DNA of 58,516 nt. It comes from Staphylococcus cornubiensis (GTDB lineage Bacteria; Bacillota; Bacilli; Staphylococcales; Staphylococcaceae). The translations under genes and the position numbers were made by a program. This document shows, piece by piece, positions 1-7,349 of the stretch (position 1 is the first letter of the stretch; each line of letters opens with the position of its first letter). The notes beneath the pieces are model-generated. The model was not told the DNA's origin. It searched no databases and was given only the letters and a program-made list of their open reading frames with translations. Location of the stretch: the NCBI RefSeq assembly GCF_900183575.1, contig NZ_FXUZ01000012.1, forward strand, positions 1-58,516, read 5' to 3'.

Positions 1-33
1 AACAACTCATCATTTTCCTACATATTTAGTATA

Positions 34-68
34 ACACCTAGAAAAAATTTTTAAAATTAGCTAGGTGT
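34..68. repeat. Hairpin near the window edge
   Basis: ACACCTAG at 34-41 is perfectly inverted as CTAGGTGT at 61-68 around a 19-nt A/T-rich loop. It could be the terminator of a gene lying outside the window to the left. The rest of 1-363 shows no convincing gene; a 17-codon ORF from the ATG at about 79 has no clear ribosome binding site. Confidence 0.35.
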
Positions 69-363
69 AGTTCAGTGATGCCAAAATACTTAAAAAAACA
101 CTTGCAAAACAGTAAGAAAGGGAAGCCGTAAAGACAATCAAAAAGTCCAAATGTGAGTAATAGGACAAGTTAAACATCCATACTGTTTCAATAGCATCCA
201 AAGTTTTTACGCCTCCGACTGCTTTTTGTATATATTGATATTACGAATGAGTGGTGAAATGCGCATTGAAATGTTGCTAAGACCCATTGGCTGAGTATAA
301 AATCATCCAATCATACGTCATTTTAGTTAAGCGCTAGTCATGTCATTTAAGCCAATGCATGAA

Positions 364-453
364 TTATTTTAAATACCAGCGTAAAAAGAGCCAACCACCA
401 ATGAGAATGAGTAGGAAAACTAAAAGAGGAATTAATAAATTGATACTAATCAT
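364..453 (-). CDS. Small hydrophobic membrane peptide (29 aa)
   Basis: A 29-codon ORF is preceded on the minus strand by a strong GGAGGT ribosome binding site about 7 nt before the ATG. The peptide begins MISINLLIPLLVFLLILIGG and ends with a short basic-aromatic tail (W, R, W, Y, K), so it is a single membrane-spanning segment with a charged end. It lies alone, divergent from the VOC gene. The function is unknown. Small hydrophobic peptides of this size include type I toxins and small membrane regulators, but nothing in the sequence decides between them. Confidence 0.5.
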   Translation of the reverse strand: MISINLLIPLLVFLLILIGGWLFLRWYLK

Positions 454-633
454 AAAATAACCTCCAAAAATGATTTAACACTATTGTAACCGGTTATAAT
501 ATAGAGTGAAAGCAAAAAACAAAAGAAAACCAAACAGAAATAGAAATAAAAATTTCACAGTATAACGAAGCTTCATTTATTTATTGTGAATGCCAAAATG
601 AAAGTAACGCTTAATATTTGAGGAGGATTGGTT

Positions 634-1047
634 ATGAAAATACCTAAAATTACAACGTTTTTAATGTTTAATGGTGACGCTGAAGAAGCCATCAAACGTT
701 ATACGTCATTATTTGAAGATAGCGAAATTATTACAATGGTGAAATACGATGACACGATTCCAGAACAAGCTGGGAAAGTGCAACATTCCATTTTTACATT
801 AAACGGCCAAGTCTTTATGGCCATCGATAATATGAATGGCACAGATATTGAAATGAACCCAGCGATGTCATTGTATGTGACTGTGAAAGATCAATTTGAA
901 ATGGACACATTATATAATGGCTTAAAAGATGGTGGCGCAATTTTAATGCCAAAAACAGCAATGCCACCGCAATATCGTGAATTTGCATGGGTTCAAGATA
1001 AATACGGCGTAAACTTCCAACTCGCCTTACCTGAATCAAAGAAATAA
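634..1047 (+). CDS. VOC family protein (PhnB-like glyoxalase fold)
   Basis: This 137-aa cytosolic protein is of the PhnB / '3-demethylubiquinone methyltransferase-like' branch of the vicinal-oxygen-chelate superfamily. It opens KITTFLMFNGDAEEAIKRYT, the usual first beta-alpha unit, followed by the sheet segment around HSIFTLNGQVFMAID and the C-terminal FAWVQDKYGVNFQL typical of the family. The start is the ATG at 634, with AGGAGG at 621-626; an in-frame TTG at 628 is too close to the ribosome binding site. The gene stands alone, with a strong terminator directly after it. The substrate cannot be predicted, and family members are often of unknown activity. Confidence 0.85.
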   Translation: MKIPKITTFLMFNGDAEEAIKRYTSLFEDSEIITMVKYDDTIPEQAGKVQHSIFTLNGQVFMAIDNMNGTDIEMNPAMSLYVTVKDQFEMDTLYNGLKDGGAILMPKTAMPPQYREFAWVQDKYGVNFQLALPESKK

Positions 1048-1064
1048 CAATAGAATAAGCTGAG

Positions 1065-1113
1065 AAAAAATCCGAGGCTTTCGTTGCATATGGCGAAAAG
1101 TCTCGGATTTTTT
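1065..1113 (+). terminator. Terminator after the VOC gene
   Basis: A long A-rich stem (AAAAAATCCGAG..CG against CG..CTCGGATTTTTT) ends in a T run. The A and T tracts suit it to stop transcription in both directions. Confidence 0.85.
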
Positions 1114-1212
1114 GTATCATATAGTCAATTATTGTTGGTAATATGATGGCCATTTGTTGTGTTGATTGGATATAGCGTACATACAATATGGGAAACGGAG
1201 GAGGGATTTAAA

Positions 1213-1641
1213 TTGGATATCAAAAAATGGCCTTTATACTATGATTTTTATAAAAAGAGGGCCACTACTTGATGGGCATTTAACTTACTTATCGCAGTTC
1301 TGTTTGGTATGTTGTCTGGATTGTTATTTTCAGAAGTATTATCTGATGAAAAATCTTTAGCTTTTGAAGGTGTTGATCAGCATACCGCACTCATCATCAA
1401 TCGAACTATTTTCTCTATTACAGGAGGATTTACTGTTCTATTTTCTATGTTGTTTTTCTTTATTTTGTCTTTGGTCGTGACTAAAATATTGAAAACCAAA
1501 CCGAGCGCTAAAAGTTTATTTTCCGGAGCAGTGTTACTCGTGTTGGTCATAAATACTGTCATTTTAATCGTCGCTATCATTCAATTTTTATTTGGATTAA
1601 ACCCGGAAGACTATAATATTTTAAGTTTAAATATATTTAAT
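1213..1641 (+). pseudogene. Truncated Yip1-like membrane protein
   Basis: A good GGAGGAGG ribosome binding site precedes a TTG at 1213. The frame reads LDIKKWPLYYDFYKKRATT, hits an in-frame TGA at 1270-1272, and continues WAFNLLIAVLFGMLSGLLF. It has at least three hydrophobic segments (about 1280-1330, 1420-1500 and 1530-1590) and resembles the N-terminal half of staphylococcal Yip1-domain or polytopic membrane proteins. At about 1640 the host-like sequence stops and runs in frame into a phage tail protein. The gene is therefore broken twice, by a nonsense codon and by loss of its 3' half. The Yip1 assignment is from general resemblance only. Confidence 0.6.
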
Positions 1642-2313
1642 GCAGGCAATCATGATCCAAACGGCGTACACGGTTCTGGCATTCGCTTTAGTAAGTCGCG
1701 AACTGACAACATCTTATATGTTACTAATCCTAATGGGGATATTGGAACGGGTGATATTTCTGTAAGAGCTGCAGAAATAAGAGATTATATTAGAACAATC
1801 GGCATGTTAGAAATACGACAATGGAGCGACTCGAAAGCTTTTAATCAAATTAAAGTTGGAGCAGTTAACACAACAAATAGCGTTGTAATGGCTTCGCATA
1901 GTGGTGGTAATGCGTATTATGGTGTTGGTGGCGGAAGTAATGAGATGCGAGTTACTAATAACAACGGCTACAACGGAGGTAATACCTCGTACAAACCAGT
2001 TCGAGCATCAGCTTTTAATAACGCTTCATTAGCCGAATATAAGAAAGATATTAAAGTGTGGGATTACGATGCTTTGAGCGTAATTGCTAACGAATTAGAA
2101 TTGTATCAATATCGATATAAAGGTGATACAGATGACCAAATGCTACACAGAGGTGTTGTAATTGGTGCAGGTTATTCTACACCGGCTGAATTTGTTTTTG
2201 GTGACGGTGTTAATTTATATGAAATGCTGACATGGTCGCTCAGATCCATACAACAGTTAAACGAAAAAATCAAAGAACTGGAGGAACAATTAAATGAACA
2301 AACTACAAGCTAA
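1642..2313 (+). pseudogene. Phage minor tail / tail-spike protein, C-terminal fragment
   Basis: About 220 residues form the C-terminal part of a siphophage minor structural protein. They begin AGNHDPNGVHGSGIRFS, are rich in Gly, Asn and Ser, and include the peptidase-S74-like stretch ASLAEYKKDIKVWDYDAL. The end is a coiled coil (LNEKIKELEEQLNEQ). This is normally the last third of a much larger protein; the rest, and all upstream phage genes, are absent. It is open in frame with the Yip1-like fragment, so a chimeric protein from the ATG at 1309 could exist. The next small gene overlaps its end by 20 nt, as in intact phages. Confidence 0.65.
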
Positions 2314-2431
2314 TCCACAATTAACAATTGATTATCTAACGCAAGAGGTCGCACGACTTACACAAGAGAATGCAATGTTAAAAGCAATCATTCAAGAACA
2401 AAATACAGATAATGAAGCGTCTGACGAATAG
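2294..2431 (+). CDS. Small phage protein with coiled coil (45 aa)
   Basis: A 45-aa ORF overlaps the 3' end of the tail fragment, with its GGAGG ribosome binding site inside that gene. The peptide (MNKLQANPQLTIDYLTQEVA, then RLTQENAMLKAIIQEQ) is a short amphipathic helix. Siphophages commonly place an XkdX-type or similar small protein directly after the tail fibre or spike gene, and the position suits this. The exact role is unknown. Confidence 0.6.
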   Translation: MNKLQANPQLTIDYLTQEVARLTQENAMLKAIIQEQNTDNEASDE

Positions 2432-2477
2432 TTAGGCGTTTTTATTATATATAAAATTATTTTAGGAGGAATTTATA

Positions 2478-2780
2478 ATGGAACAATTTACAGAGTTTTA
2501 CTTAGTAGAGGTGAATAAAAATGGTGAGGAAAGTGCGCTAATGCAAAATTATTCAAATAGTTTTGTACGTGGTGCATCACCTGCGAATGCGTACAAATTT
2601 AAAGATGAGGAGCAAGTTAAAAAAGTATGTAGCATGCAAAATATGCTTGCAGGGATTTTTAACAACGGTACAAAAACGTATTATGTTAAACAAGAAGTGA
2701 CGCGTACAAAGTACAATCAAGACGGTACAGTGTACGAAGAAACAGCAGAGGAGCCGTCAATGAGAGAAGAGACAGAATAA
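2478..2780 (+). CDS. Hypothetical phage protein (100 aa)
   Basis: The gene has a TTAGGAGGAAT ribosome binding site just before the ATG. The soluble 100-aa product begins MEQFTEFYLVEVNKNGEE and ends in an acidic tail (EETAEEPSMREETE). I do not recognise a domain. It lies between the tail and holin genes, in the tail-lysis junction of a staphylococcal siphophage, so a minor virion or late-expression role is plausible. Confidence 0.65.
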   Translation: MEQFTEFYLVEVNKNGEESALMQNYSNSFVRGASPANAYKFKDEEQVKKVCSMQNMLAGIFNNGTKTYYVKQEVTRTKYNQDGTVYEETAEEPSMREETE

Positions 2781-2817
2781 ACCTCTAAACAAATAGAGAT
2801 AGAGGAGGTACAGTTAT

Positions 2818-3240
2818 TTGAAAAAGCAAACTTTTAGTGAAACGATTGCATTTGTTTTAATTTTTGGATTAAGTGCTTTTACTTTTGTAAGAGCGCTTTT
2901 TTGGTCTTATGAACAAAACAAAGTCATTAAAGATTCTGAATTTTATTTGAGATTGCATGAAGTGATGCCTATTTGGGCGTGGGGTTATTTATTGATGATT
3001 GCGTCCATAATTTTGATGTCATCGGCTTTTTTTCTGCCACGACAACCTTACAATAACATATGTAATTGGTTGCTTTTAGTGGGCGGATTATCAAGCGCTA
3101 TTATCTATTTTTTGATGACGAGTGCAAGTATATTCAATGCGATTAATTGGCTGACATGGGCACAATTTGCTGTATTAACTGTTGTGTGTGGTGCGATTGG
3201 TTTTCTCGGAGGTGCGGCGATTTATGAACGACGACAATAA
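2818..3240 (+). CDS. Phage membrane protein, four predicted TM segments (140 aa)
   Basis: The TTG start at 2818 follows GAGGAGGT. The protein has hydrophobic segments at about residues 8-28, 55-75, 82-102 and 112-132, so it is polytopic, with a short charged loop after the first segment. Position next to the DUF2951 protein and the holin suggests a lysis-related or superinfection-related membrane protein. No catalytic motif is visible. The 3' end overlaps the next gene by 17 nt. Confidence 0.6.
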   Translation: MKKQTFSETIAFVLIFGLSAFTFVRALFWSYEQNKVIKDSEFYLRLHEVMPIWAWGYLLMIASIILMSSAFFLPRQPYNNICNWLLLVGGLSSAIIYFLMTSASIFNAINWLTWAQFAVLTVVCGAIGFLGGAAIYERRQ

Positions 3241-3619
3241 ATTCGTTTTAAGGCACGAATGGGAAAATTCAAGAGGTAAGATATATGAGAAAATTAACGA
3301 GAATGATCGTAAACACACAGAAGCACTGAACAAATTAGAAAAGACAGTTGATAGACAGGTTTTATTACAAGAGCGTGCCTTTGAGTCTCAAGAGCGTTCA
3401 GAAAAACATCTTGAAACATTAAACGAAACAATGCTTAAATTTGGTAATGACTTTACAGAGATTAGATTTAAAGTACAAACACATGACGAAAAACTAGAAG
3501 ACATTTCTAACGACATCTCAGAAAAACAAAAAGGAAATGTACAAATTACAACGACGATTATTACTGGCATTTTCGGCGTTATCATGGCAGCGCTAGGATT
3601 AGCGCATTACTTTTTTTAA
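3224..3619 (+). CDS. DUF2951-type phage protein (131 aa)
   Basis: The start is the ATG at 3224, with CGGAGGTG upstream. The protein begins MNDDNKFVLRHEWENSRGKI, forms a long charged coiled coil (about residues 20-100), and ends with one C-terminal membrane segment (about residues 108-131: TTTIITGIFGVIMAALGLAH). This tail-anchored layout matches the DUF2951 proteins found just before the holin in staphylococcal siphophages. The gene overlaps the preceding one, giving translational coupling. Confidence 0.8.
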   Translation: MNDDNKFVLRHEWENSRGKIYEKINENDRKHTEALNKLEKTVDRQVLLQERAFESQERSEKHLETLNETMLKFGNDFTEIRFKVQTHDEKLEDISNDISEKQKGNVQITTTIITGIFGVIMAALGLAHYFF

Positions 3620-3664
3620 GGTCGGCACTGATGTGTCGGCTTTTTATTTAAGGAGGAAATAAAT

Positions 3665-3913
3665 ATGGAAGATAAAATTAAACAATTTATCGCTTTAATC
3701 GGTGGCTTTGTAGGTGCTTTATATCTAGCGTTACAAGCTAGCGGAATTAGTGCTGAATGGATTAACCCACAAGCAGTCGACGCGTGGATTAACGTATTAA
3801 ATACAGGCGTGCCATTAGCATTAGTGGCTTATGGTGTGTGGAAGAACACATTTATTGTTAAAAAATCAGCACGTGAACAAGAGGAATATTTGAAGCAGAA
3901 AGGGCTGAAATAA
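3665..3913 (+). CDS. Phage holin
   Basis: This 82-aa protein has two hydrophobic segments (about residues 8-26 and 45-62) and a charged C-terminus (KSAREQEEYLKQKGLK), the layout of a small class II holin of SPP1-like type. It would form lesions in the cytoplasmic membrane that release the amidase. The gene has an AAGGAGG ribosome binding site and is followed within 3 nt by a 49-codon ORF and then the amidase gene. Confidence 0.8.
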   Translation: MEDKIKQFIALIGGFVGALYLALQASGISAEWINPQAVDAWINVLNTGVPLALVAYGVWKNTFIVKKSAREQEEYLKQKGLK

Positions 3914-3915
3914 GA

Positions 3916-4065
3916 ATGAATTTAAACGATACAGAAAAACTCGAAGGCATCGGCGATGTTTCTGAAAAGGAAATTAAAAATATTGAATTACAAAATCATG
4001 AAAAAGATGAATTTATTGGATTAGAAGCAGATATTGAGGAGGATTCATTATGGGATACAAAATAG
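3916..4065 (+). CDS. Small acidic phage ORF between holin and amidase (49 aa)
   Basis: A 49-aa acidic ORF (MNLNDTEKLEGIGDVSEKEI, ending EEDSLWDTK) starts 3 nt after the holin stop and overlaps the amidase start by 16 nt. The amidase ribosome binding site GAGGAGG (4036-4042) lies inside it. Its own ribosome binding site is weak, so it may be translated by reinitiation after the holin. It could be a real small protein or only a coupling leader that keeps ribosomes moving to the amidase start. Confidence 0.45.
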   Translation: MNLNDTEKLEGIGDVSEKEIKNIELQNHEKDEFIGLEADIEEDSLWDTK

Positions 4066-4898
4066 TTAATATGTGGACACCATCGTATTTATATCCATAC
4101 AAAGCGCCGTACTATATGCACCCTAATAAGTTAGCGATTCACAACACAGGAAACACTGCCACTGCACGTAATGAAGTTGCTTATATGAATGGTAATCGTA
4201 ATTACGTATCTTATCATGTTGCAGTAGATGACAAGGAAGTCGTTCAAGCCATTCCTTTCAATCGTAACGCTTTCCATACTGGTGATGGTATTGGTTTAAA
4301 TTCAGGTAACCGAACAGCTATCGGTATTGAAATTTGTTATTCTATGGATAACGGATATAGCGGTGCAAAGTCTGAACGCTATAAAAAAGCGGAAGACAAT
4401 GCAGCTTTATATGCAGCACATGTGTTGCATCAATACGGTTGGGGTATTGATCGTATGTATCAACATTACTGGTACAGTGGCAAGGATTGCCCACACAAAA
4501 TGCGTGCTACTGGAACTTGGGCAGAATTTGAGAATAAAGTCCAACATTACTTGAACCAAATCAAATCAGGTAAAACACCATCTAAGCCTAAAGCGAAATC
4601 TAAAACTTCAAAAGTAGGAGAATGGAAACGTAATGAATATGGGACGTTATATAAAAAAGAAAAATTTAGATTCACTGCAAATTCGGATATTATCGCTCGT
4701 TTAGAGGGGCCTTTTAGAAGTTGTCCAGTTGGATATACATTTAAAAAGGGCGGATATGTTGATTATGACGAATTGATGTTACAAGATGGCCATGTTTGGA
4801 TTGGATATACGTACAAAGGTAAACGCTATTACTTGCCTATTAGAACATGGGACGCTAAAACTGGTAAAGTTGGTAAGTTGTGGGGAACTATCAAATAA
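4050..4898 (+). CDS. Phage endolysin, N-acetylmuramoyl-L-alanine amidase with SH3b domain
   Basis: The 282-aa endolysin cleaves the amide bond between N-acetylmuramic acid and the stem peptide. Residues about 25-165 are an Amidase_2 (PGRP-like) domain with the zinc ligand motif LAIHNTG, the central RTAIGIEICYS and the C-terminal KDCPHKM. A basic linker rich in Pro, Lys and Ser (about 172-190) joins a C-terminal SH3_5 wall-binding domain (about 195-282, GTLYKKEKFRFTAN to RTWDAKTGKVG). There is no signal peptide, as expected for holin-dependent release. Unlike many staphylococcal phage lysins it has no N-terminal CHAP domain. A terminator follows. Confidence 0.93.
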   Translation: MGYKIVNMWTPSYLYPYKAPYYMHPNKLAIHNTGNTATARNEVAYMNGNRNYVSYHVAVDDKEVVQAIPFNRNAFHTGDGIGLNSGNRTAIGIEICYSMDNGYSGAKSERYKKAEDNAALYAAHVLHQYGWGIDRMYQHYWYSGKDCPHKMRATGTWAEFENKVQHYLNQIKSGKTPSKPKAKSKTSKVGEWKRNEYGTLYKKEKFRFTANSDIIARLEGPFRSCPVGYTFKKGGYVDYDELMLQDGHVWIGYTYKGKRYYLPIRTWDAKTGKVGKLWGTIK

Positions 4899-4930
4899 AA
4901 TGTGGTATAATAAACTTACACGACATGATT

Positions 4931-4963
4931 AAAGGGTAGCTTATACGGCTACCCTCTTTTTTT
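4931..4963 (+). terminator. Terminator after the endolysin gene
   Basis: GGGTAGC and GCTACCC form a stem with a short loop, followed by a T run. It closes the lysis cassette. Confidence 0.85.
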
Positions 4964-5009
4964 ATGTTATAATACATATAGATTACCGGTAACCAATCCG
5001 GCTTTATTT

Positions 5010-5044
5010 ACCACTACCTATACTAGTTAAGGGTGGTGGTTTTT
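5010..5044 (+). terminator. Second terminator-like hairpin
   Basis: ACCACTACC pairs with GGGTGGTGGT and is followed by T residues. It lies about 50 nt after the first terminator with no gene between, so a small RNA ending here is possible. Confidence 0.55.
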
Positions 5045-5118
5045 GTGTTCGTATTTATGTTTGGACTTTAAATCTTATTAATATATTTGTAAAATAAGTA
5101 GTGAAAGGGGGATTTAGA

Positions 5119-5433
5119 ATGGGTATATCATACAAAGGCATAGAATATGATAGAAATCTAAGTCAAGCTACAGAAATAGATCCGTATATTTTTTACACCA
5201 ATTCTTTGGAAATGAGAACAAGTATCACAGATTTTATGATTAACTTCACACAGCACACGCCTAACGGTTTTGTTGAAAATAGGAATATAATGATGAATCC
5301 TAGTTTGGCAAAACAGTTAAGGAATGCACTTGATGAAGCAATCAATCAATATGAGGAGATTCACGGACCGATAAAAGATATTGATACTCTTCAAAACGAA
5401 TTTGACGAAGTGATTAAAGATGAGTCGAATTAA
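5119..5433 (+). CDS. DUF3467-like phage-associated protein (104 aa)
   Basis: The start is the ATG at 5119 after AAGGGGGA. The protein carries the pattern YTNSLEMRTSITDFMINFTQ, then NRNIMMNPSLAKQLRNALDE and YEEIHGPI. This fits the DUF3467 family, whose members share a short beta sheet and an 'MSPxhAKxL..aL..nl..YE..fG.I' helix. Function is unknown. It is the first gene of a short post-lysis cassette and overlaps the next ORF. Confidence 0.6.
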   Translation: MGISYKGIEYDRNLSQATEIDPYIFYTNSLEMRTSITDFMINFTQHTPNGFVENRNIMMNPSLAKQLRNALDEAINQYEEIHGPIKDIDTLQNEFDEVIKDESN

Positions 5434-5773
5434 TACCTATCCAATCAATAATCACCCCAAATTTACAGATAAAAAAGAGATAAACTCTTTACCGAGATAT
5501 TACAATTCTTATAATATCAGAAGTGTTGGGAATACTCTTATTTCGGAGGTGGATACAATGTCATTAGATTATATTACACGCCCTGAATTTGAACAGCATC
5601 AAAAGCACATGGACACAAGATTCGATAATGTAGAGTTGAAAATTGATAACGCCGTAAAAAGTTTGAAAGAAGAAATAAACTTAGAAAAAGTCACATCAAA
5701 ACGCTTTTGGATTGGTGTATCGATTCCAGCAATTATAAGTTTGATTAGTATTGTAATAAACTTGTTCTTTTAA
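5420..5773 (+). CDS. Phage-associated C-terminally anchored protein (117 aa, or 72 aa from an internal start)
   Basis: Two starts are possible. The ATG at 5420 overlaps the previous gene by 14 nt and gives 117 aa. The ATG at 5557 has a much better ribosome binding site (GGAGGT at 5544-5549) and gives 72 aa beginning MSLDYITRPEFEQHQKHMDT. The C-terminal part is a short coiled coil followed by one membrane segment (FWIGVSIPAIISLISIVINL), like DUF2951 proteins in layout. The N-terminal extension is Asn- and Tyr-rich. Both products could be made. Function is unknown. Confidence 0.55.
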   Translation: MSRINTYPINNHPKFTDKKEINSLPRYYNSYNIRSVGNTLISEVDTMSLDYITRPEFEQHQKHMDTRFDNVELKIDNAVKSLKEEINLEKVTSKRFWIGVSIPAIISLISIVINLFF

Positions 5774-5800
5774 CCACACTCTAACCGGTGTGGTTTTTTT
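5772..5800 (+). terminator. Terminator
   Basis: AACCACAC and GTGTGGTT form a stem with a T run after it, immediately downstream of the anchored protein gene. Confidence 0.75.
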
Positions 5801-5833
5801 ATGAGAAAAATTAAAAAAAGATGAGGAAAAGGG

Positions 5834-5862
5834 TTGTTAATCACGATTAATCGTGATATAAT
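5834..5862 (+). promoter_or_regulatory. Promoter with an 18-bp palindromic operator filling the spacer
   Basis: TTGTTA (5834-5839) and TATAAT (5857-5862) are separated by exactly 17 nt. The spacer plus its last neighbour is the perfect palindrome ATCACGATTAATCGTGAT (5840-5857). A dimeric repressor bound there would block RNA polymerase. The promoter lies 32 nt upstream of the holin-like toxin peptide ATG. Confidence 0.75.
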
Positions 5863-5893
5863 ATATATAGAAAGTTGAAGGGAGGAAAAAAGA

Positions 5894-5989
5894 ATGCTAG
5901 AAACTTTCGAAAGAATAGAAAATATCGTCTTTACAGTAGCATCGACAATAGCGGTCATCAAAGCACTGAAAGACGATAATAAGAAATAA
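5894..5989 (+). CDS. Putative holin-like toxin peptide (31 aa)
   Basis: A strong GGGAGGAAAAA ribosome binding site precedes a 31-codon ORF: MLETFERIENIVFTVASTIA, then a short helix ending DDNKK. It has one membrane-spanning helix with acidic N-terminal and charged C-terminal flanks, and a tight terminator directly after it. This is the form of Hol_Tox-type peptides carried by staphylococcal phages and of type I toxins. The operator-containing promoter drives it alone. An antisense antitoxin RNA was not located with certainty. Confidence 0.6.
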   Translation: MLETFERIENIVFTVASTIAVIKALKDDNKK

Positions 5990-6018
5990 GGTTACGCCCC
6001 AAAAGGGGCAACCTTTCT
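5990..6018 (+). terminator. Terminator after the toxin peptide
   Basis: GGTT.CGCCCC and GGGGC.AACC form a compact stem with an AAAA loop and a short T run, starting at the nucleotide after the stop codon. Confidence 0.8.
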
Positions 6019-6043
6019 AATTAAATTCTAGCATTTAAAAACT

Positions 6044-6175
6044 ATGAAAACAACTTCTATAATTTTAATAATACTACTATGGATTAATTTGTTTATTGGA
6101 AATTCATTCACAAGCACAGCATTAACTTTAGCAACAACTTTGGTCATTCTTAAACTATACAAAAAAGGTGATTAA
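6044..6175 (+). CDS. Small two-helix membrane peptide (43 aa)
   Basis: A 43-codon ORF encodes MKTTSIILIILLWINLFIGN, a polar turn, then a second hydrophobic helix and the basic end LYKKGD. The ribosome binding site is weak. The next ORF starts 1 nt after its stop, with its ribosome binding site inside the 3' end, so the two are probably translated together. Function is unknown. Confidence 0.45.
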   Translation: MKTTSIILIILLWINLFIGNSFTSTALTLATTLVILKLYKKGD

Positions 6176-6176
6176 C

Positions 6177-6377
6177 TTGAATTTTGAAAACGTGAAGCAA
6201 GATATAAAAAAGTTATTCAAAGTACAAAATGGCAGTCAAATATCAAAAGCGACTGGTTTGCCATATCAAACTGTGCAAGATTTAAGAAATGAAAAAACTA
6301 ATTTAGATGATGCCAGACTCAGAACGATCGAAAAACTATACAACTACCAAAAACAACTAGAAAAAGAAAACGAATAA
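6177..6377 (+). CDS. Small helix-turn-helix protein (66 aa)
   Basis: The probable start is the TTG at 6177, with AAAGGTG at 6163-6169; an in-frame GTG at 6168 overlaps that site. The protein has a compact HTH core: KLFKVQNGSQISKATGLPYQ followed by TVQDLRNEKTNLDDARLRTI, where ISKATGLPYQTVQDLRN is the helix-turn-helix. It could be a DNA-binding regulator of the cassette, and its small size is close to phage Cro-like proteins. Whether it binds the palindrome at 5840-5857 is not known. A terminator follows directly. Confidence 0.6.
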   Translation: MNFENVKQDIKKLFKVQNGSQISKATGLPYQTVQDLRNEKTNLDDARLRTIEKLYNYQKQLEKENE

Positions 6378-6380
6378 GTT

Positions 6381-6408
6381 AACCCCGCCTGCAATAGGTG
6401 GGGTTTTA
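6381..6408 (+). terminator. Terminator
   Basis: AACCCCGCCT and AGGTGGGGTT form a stem followed by TTT, closing the HTH gene. Confidence 0.8.
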
Positions 6409-6842
6409 AACGTTTTTAAAACGAGGAACGTCTCGGGGACGTTTTTCTATACTTTTAAGATTTCGGGGACGTTTTGAGGACGTTCAGCGTAAAATACTAC
6501 ATTCAACGAAAACCAACCAAACACAACAAAACACCGTCATACCAACGTTTTAAGTCACGTGATACAACGGTGTACTAACGAAAAATAACCAAAATACGGA
6601 AATTTTAGCTGCGTTTGATTTAAAACTTATCCTTCAAAGCTATTTATTCATGTTGTAATTACATGCGACAGGTAAGTATCTCTTAAGCGGTCTGCTATGA
6701 TTTCAACACTGTTTTTAGTTTTAATATTACTATTCAATATCATCGGAGCATTATTTTAAGTTCAATCATATGACAAAGTTTCATTAATTTATTGTTGCCG
6801 TATAGTAATCAAATGTTTATAGAAATTTCATCTGGACTTTAA
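6409..6842. other. Gene-poor stretch with GGGGACGTTTT repeats, probable phage end region
   Basis: No convincing gene is present. GGGGACGTTTT occurs at 6435 and 6466, with a further GGACGTT at about 6478, and AACGTC/GACGTT makes a small hairpin at 6427-6443. ACACCGT (6531) and ACGGTGT (6567) form another inverted pair. A 20-codon hydrophobic ORF (ATG 6697, stop 6759) lacks a good ribosome binding site. This is where the right attachment site of the prophage remnant would be expected, but I found no copy of the sequence at the left junction. Confidence 0.4.
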
Positions 6843-7283
6843 GGAACATTTCTAACGGCGGAGGAAATTGGTGGGTTTGTTGGAGCAATATTAAGTGGTT
6901 TTGTCAATAAATCCTTGTCGACCAAATGTTTAATGCTTTTTTTAGCATGTTCGGGTTTGATGTTAATGCTAGCAACTCCGATTTATTATATATTCCCAAA
7001 CATTATTATTCTAGCTATTTCTCCAGCACTATTTAGTTAATTCCTTTCCATTTTTAATATCCAATTTTTCTCTATTGTTCAAAAAGACGTAGACAATGAA
7101 TTTCTTGGTAGGGTCTTTGGAATCATCTTTACGGCAGCTTTTCTTTTTATGCCGATTGGTACAGGATTTTTTTCAGTGGTTTTAAATCCTAACAATCCCT
7201 TTAATCTTTTTATTATTGGGGTATCTATTAGTATATTGTCACTAGTATTTGGTGCGTTATTTAAACGGTGTAATATGCGTTAA
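6843..7283 (+). pseudogene. Decayed MFS efflux transporter, C-terminal part
   Basis: One frame reads EIGGFVGAILSGFVNKSLST and continues through four hydrophobic segments to FGALFKRCNMR and the stop at 7281. This resembles the C-terminal half of major-facilitator drug efflux proteins of the macrolide-efflux type. An in-frame TAG at about 7038 and loss of the N-terminal half make it non-functional. Upstream sequence to about 6800 looks frame-shifted. Confidence 0.55.
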
Positions 7284-7349
7284 CTGTTCTTTCTAGGTAG
7301 TATTAAGTAATTATACGCCCACAAAAGAAAAAGCACTTCGTCAATTTCT

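Noticed and set aside
4931..5100. A riboswitch or small RNA between the endolysin and the DUF3467-like gene
   Set aside because: Two hairpins are present, but each alone is explained as a terminator and no aptamer-like core is seen.
1630..6842. A defined att site pair for the prophage remnant
   Set aside because: No duplicated core was found between the left junction (about 1640) and the right region (6400-6850), and there is no integrase; the ends cannot be set.
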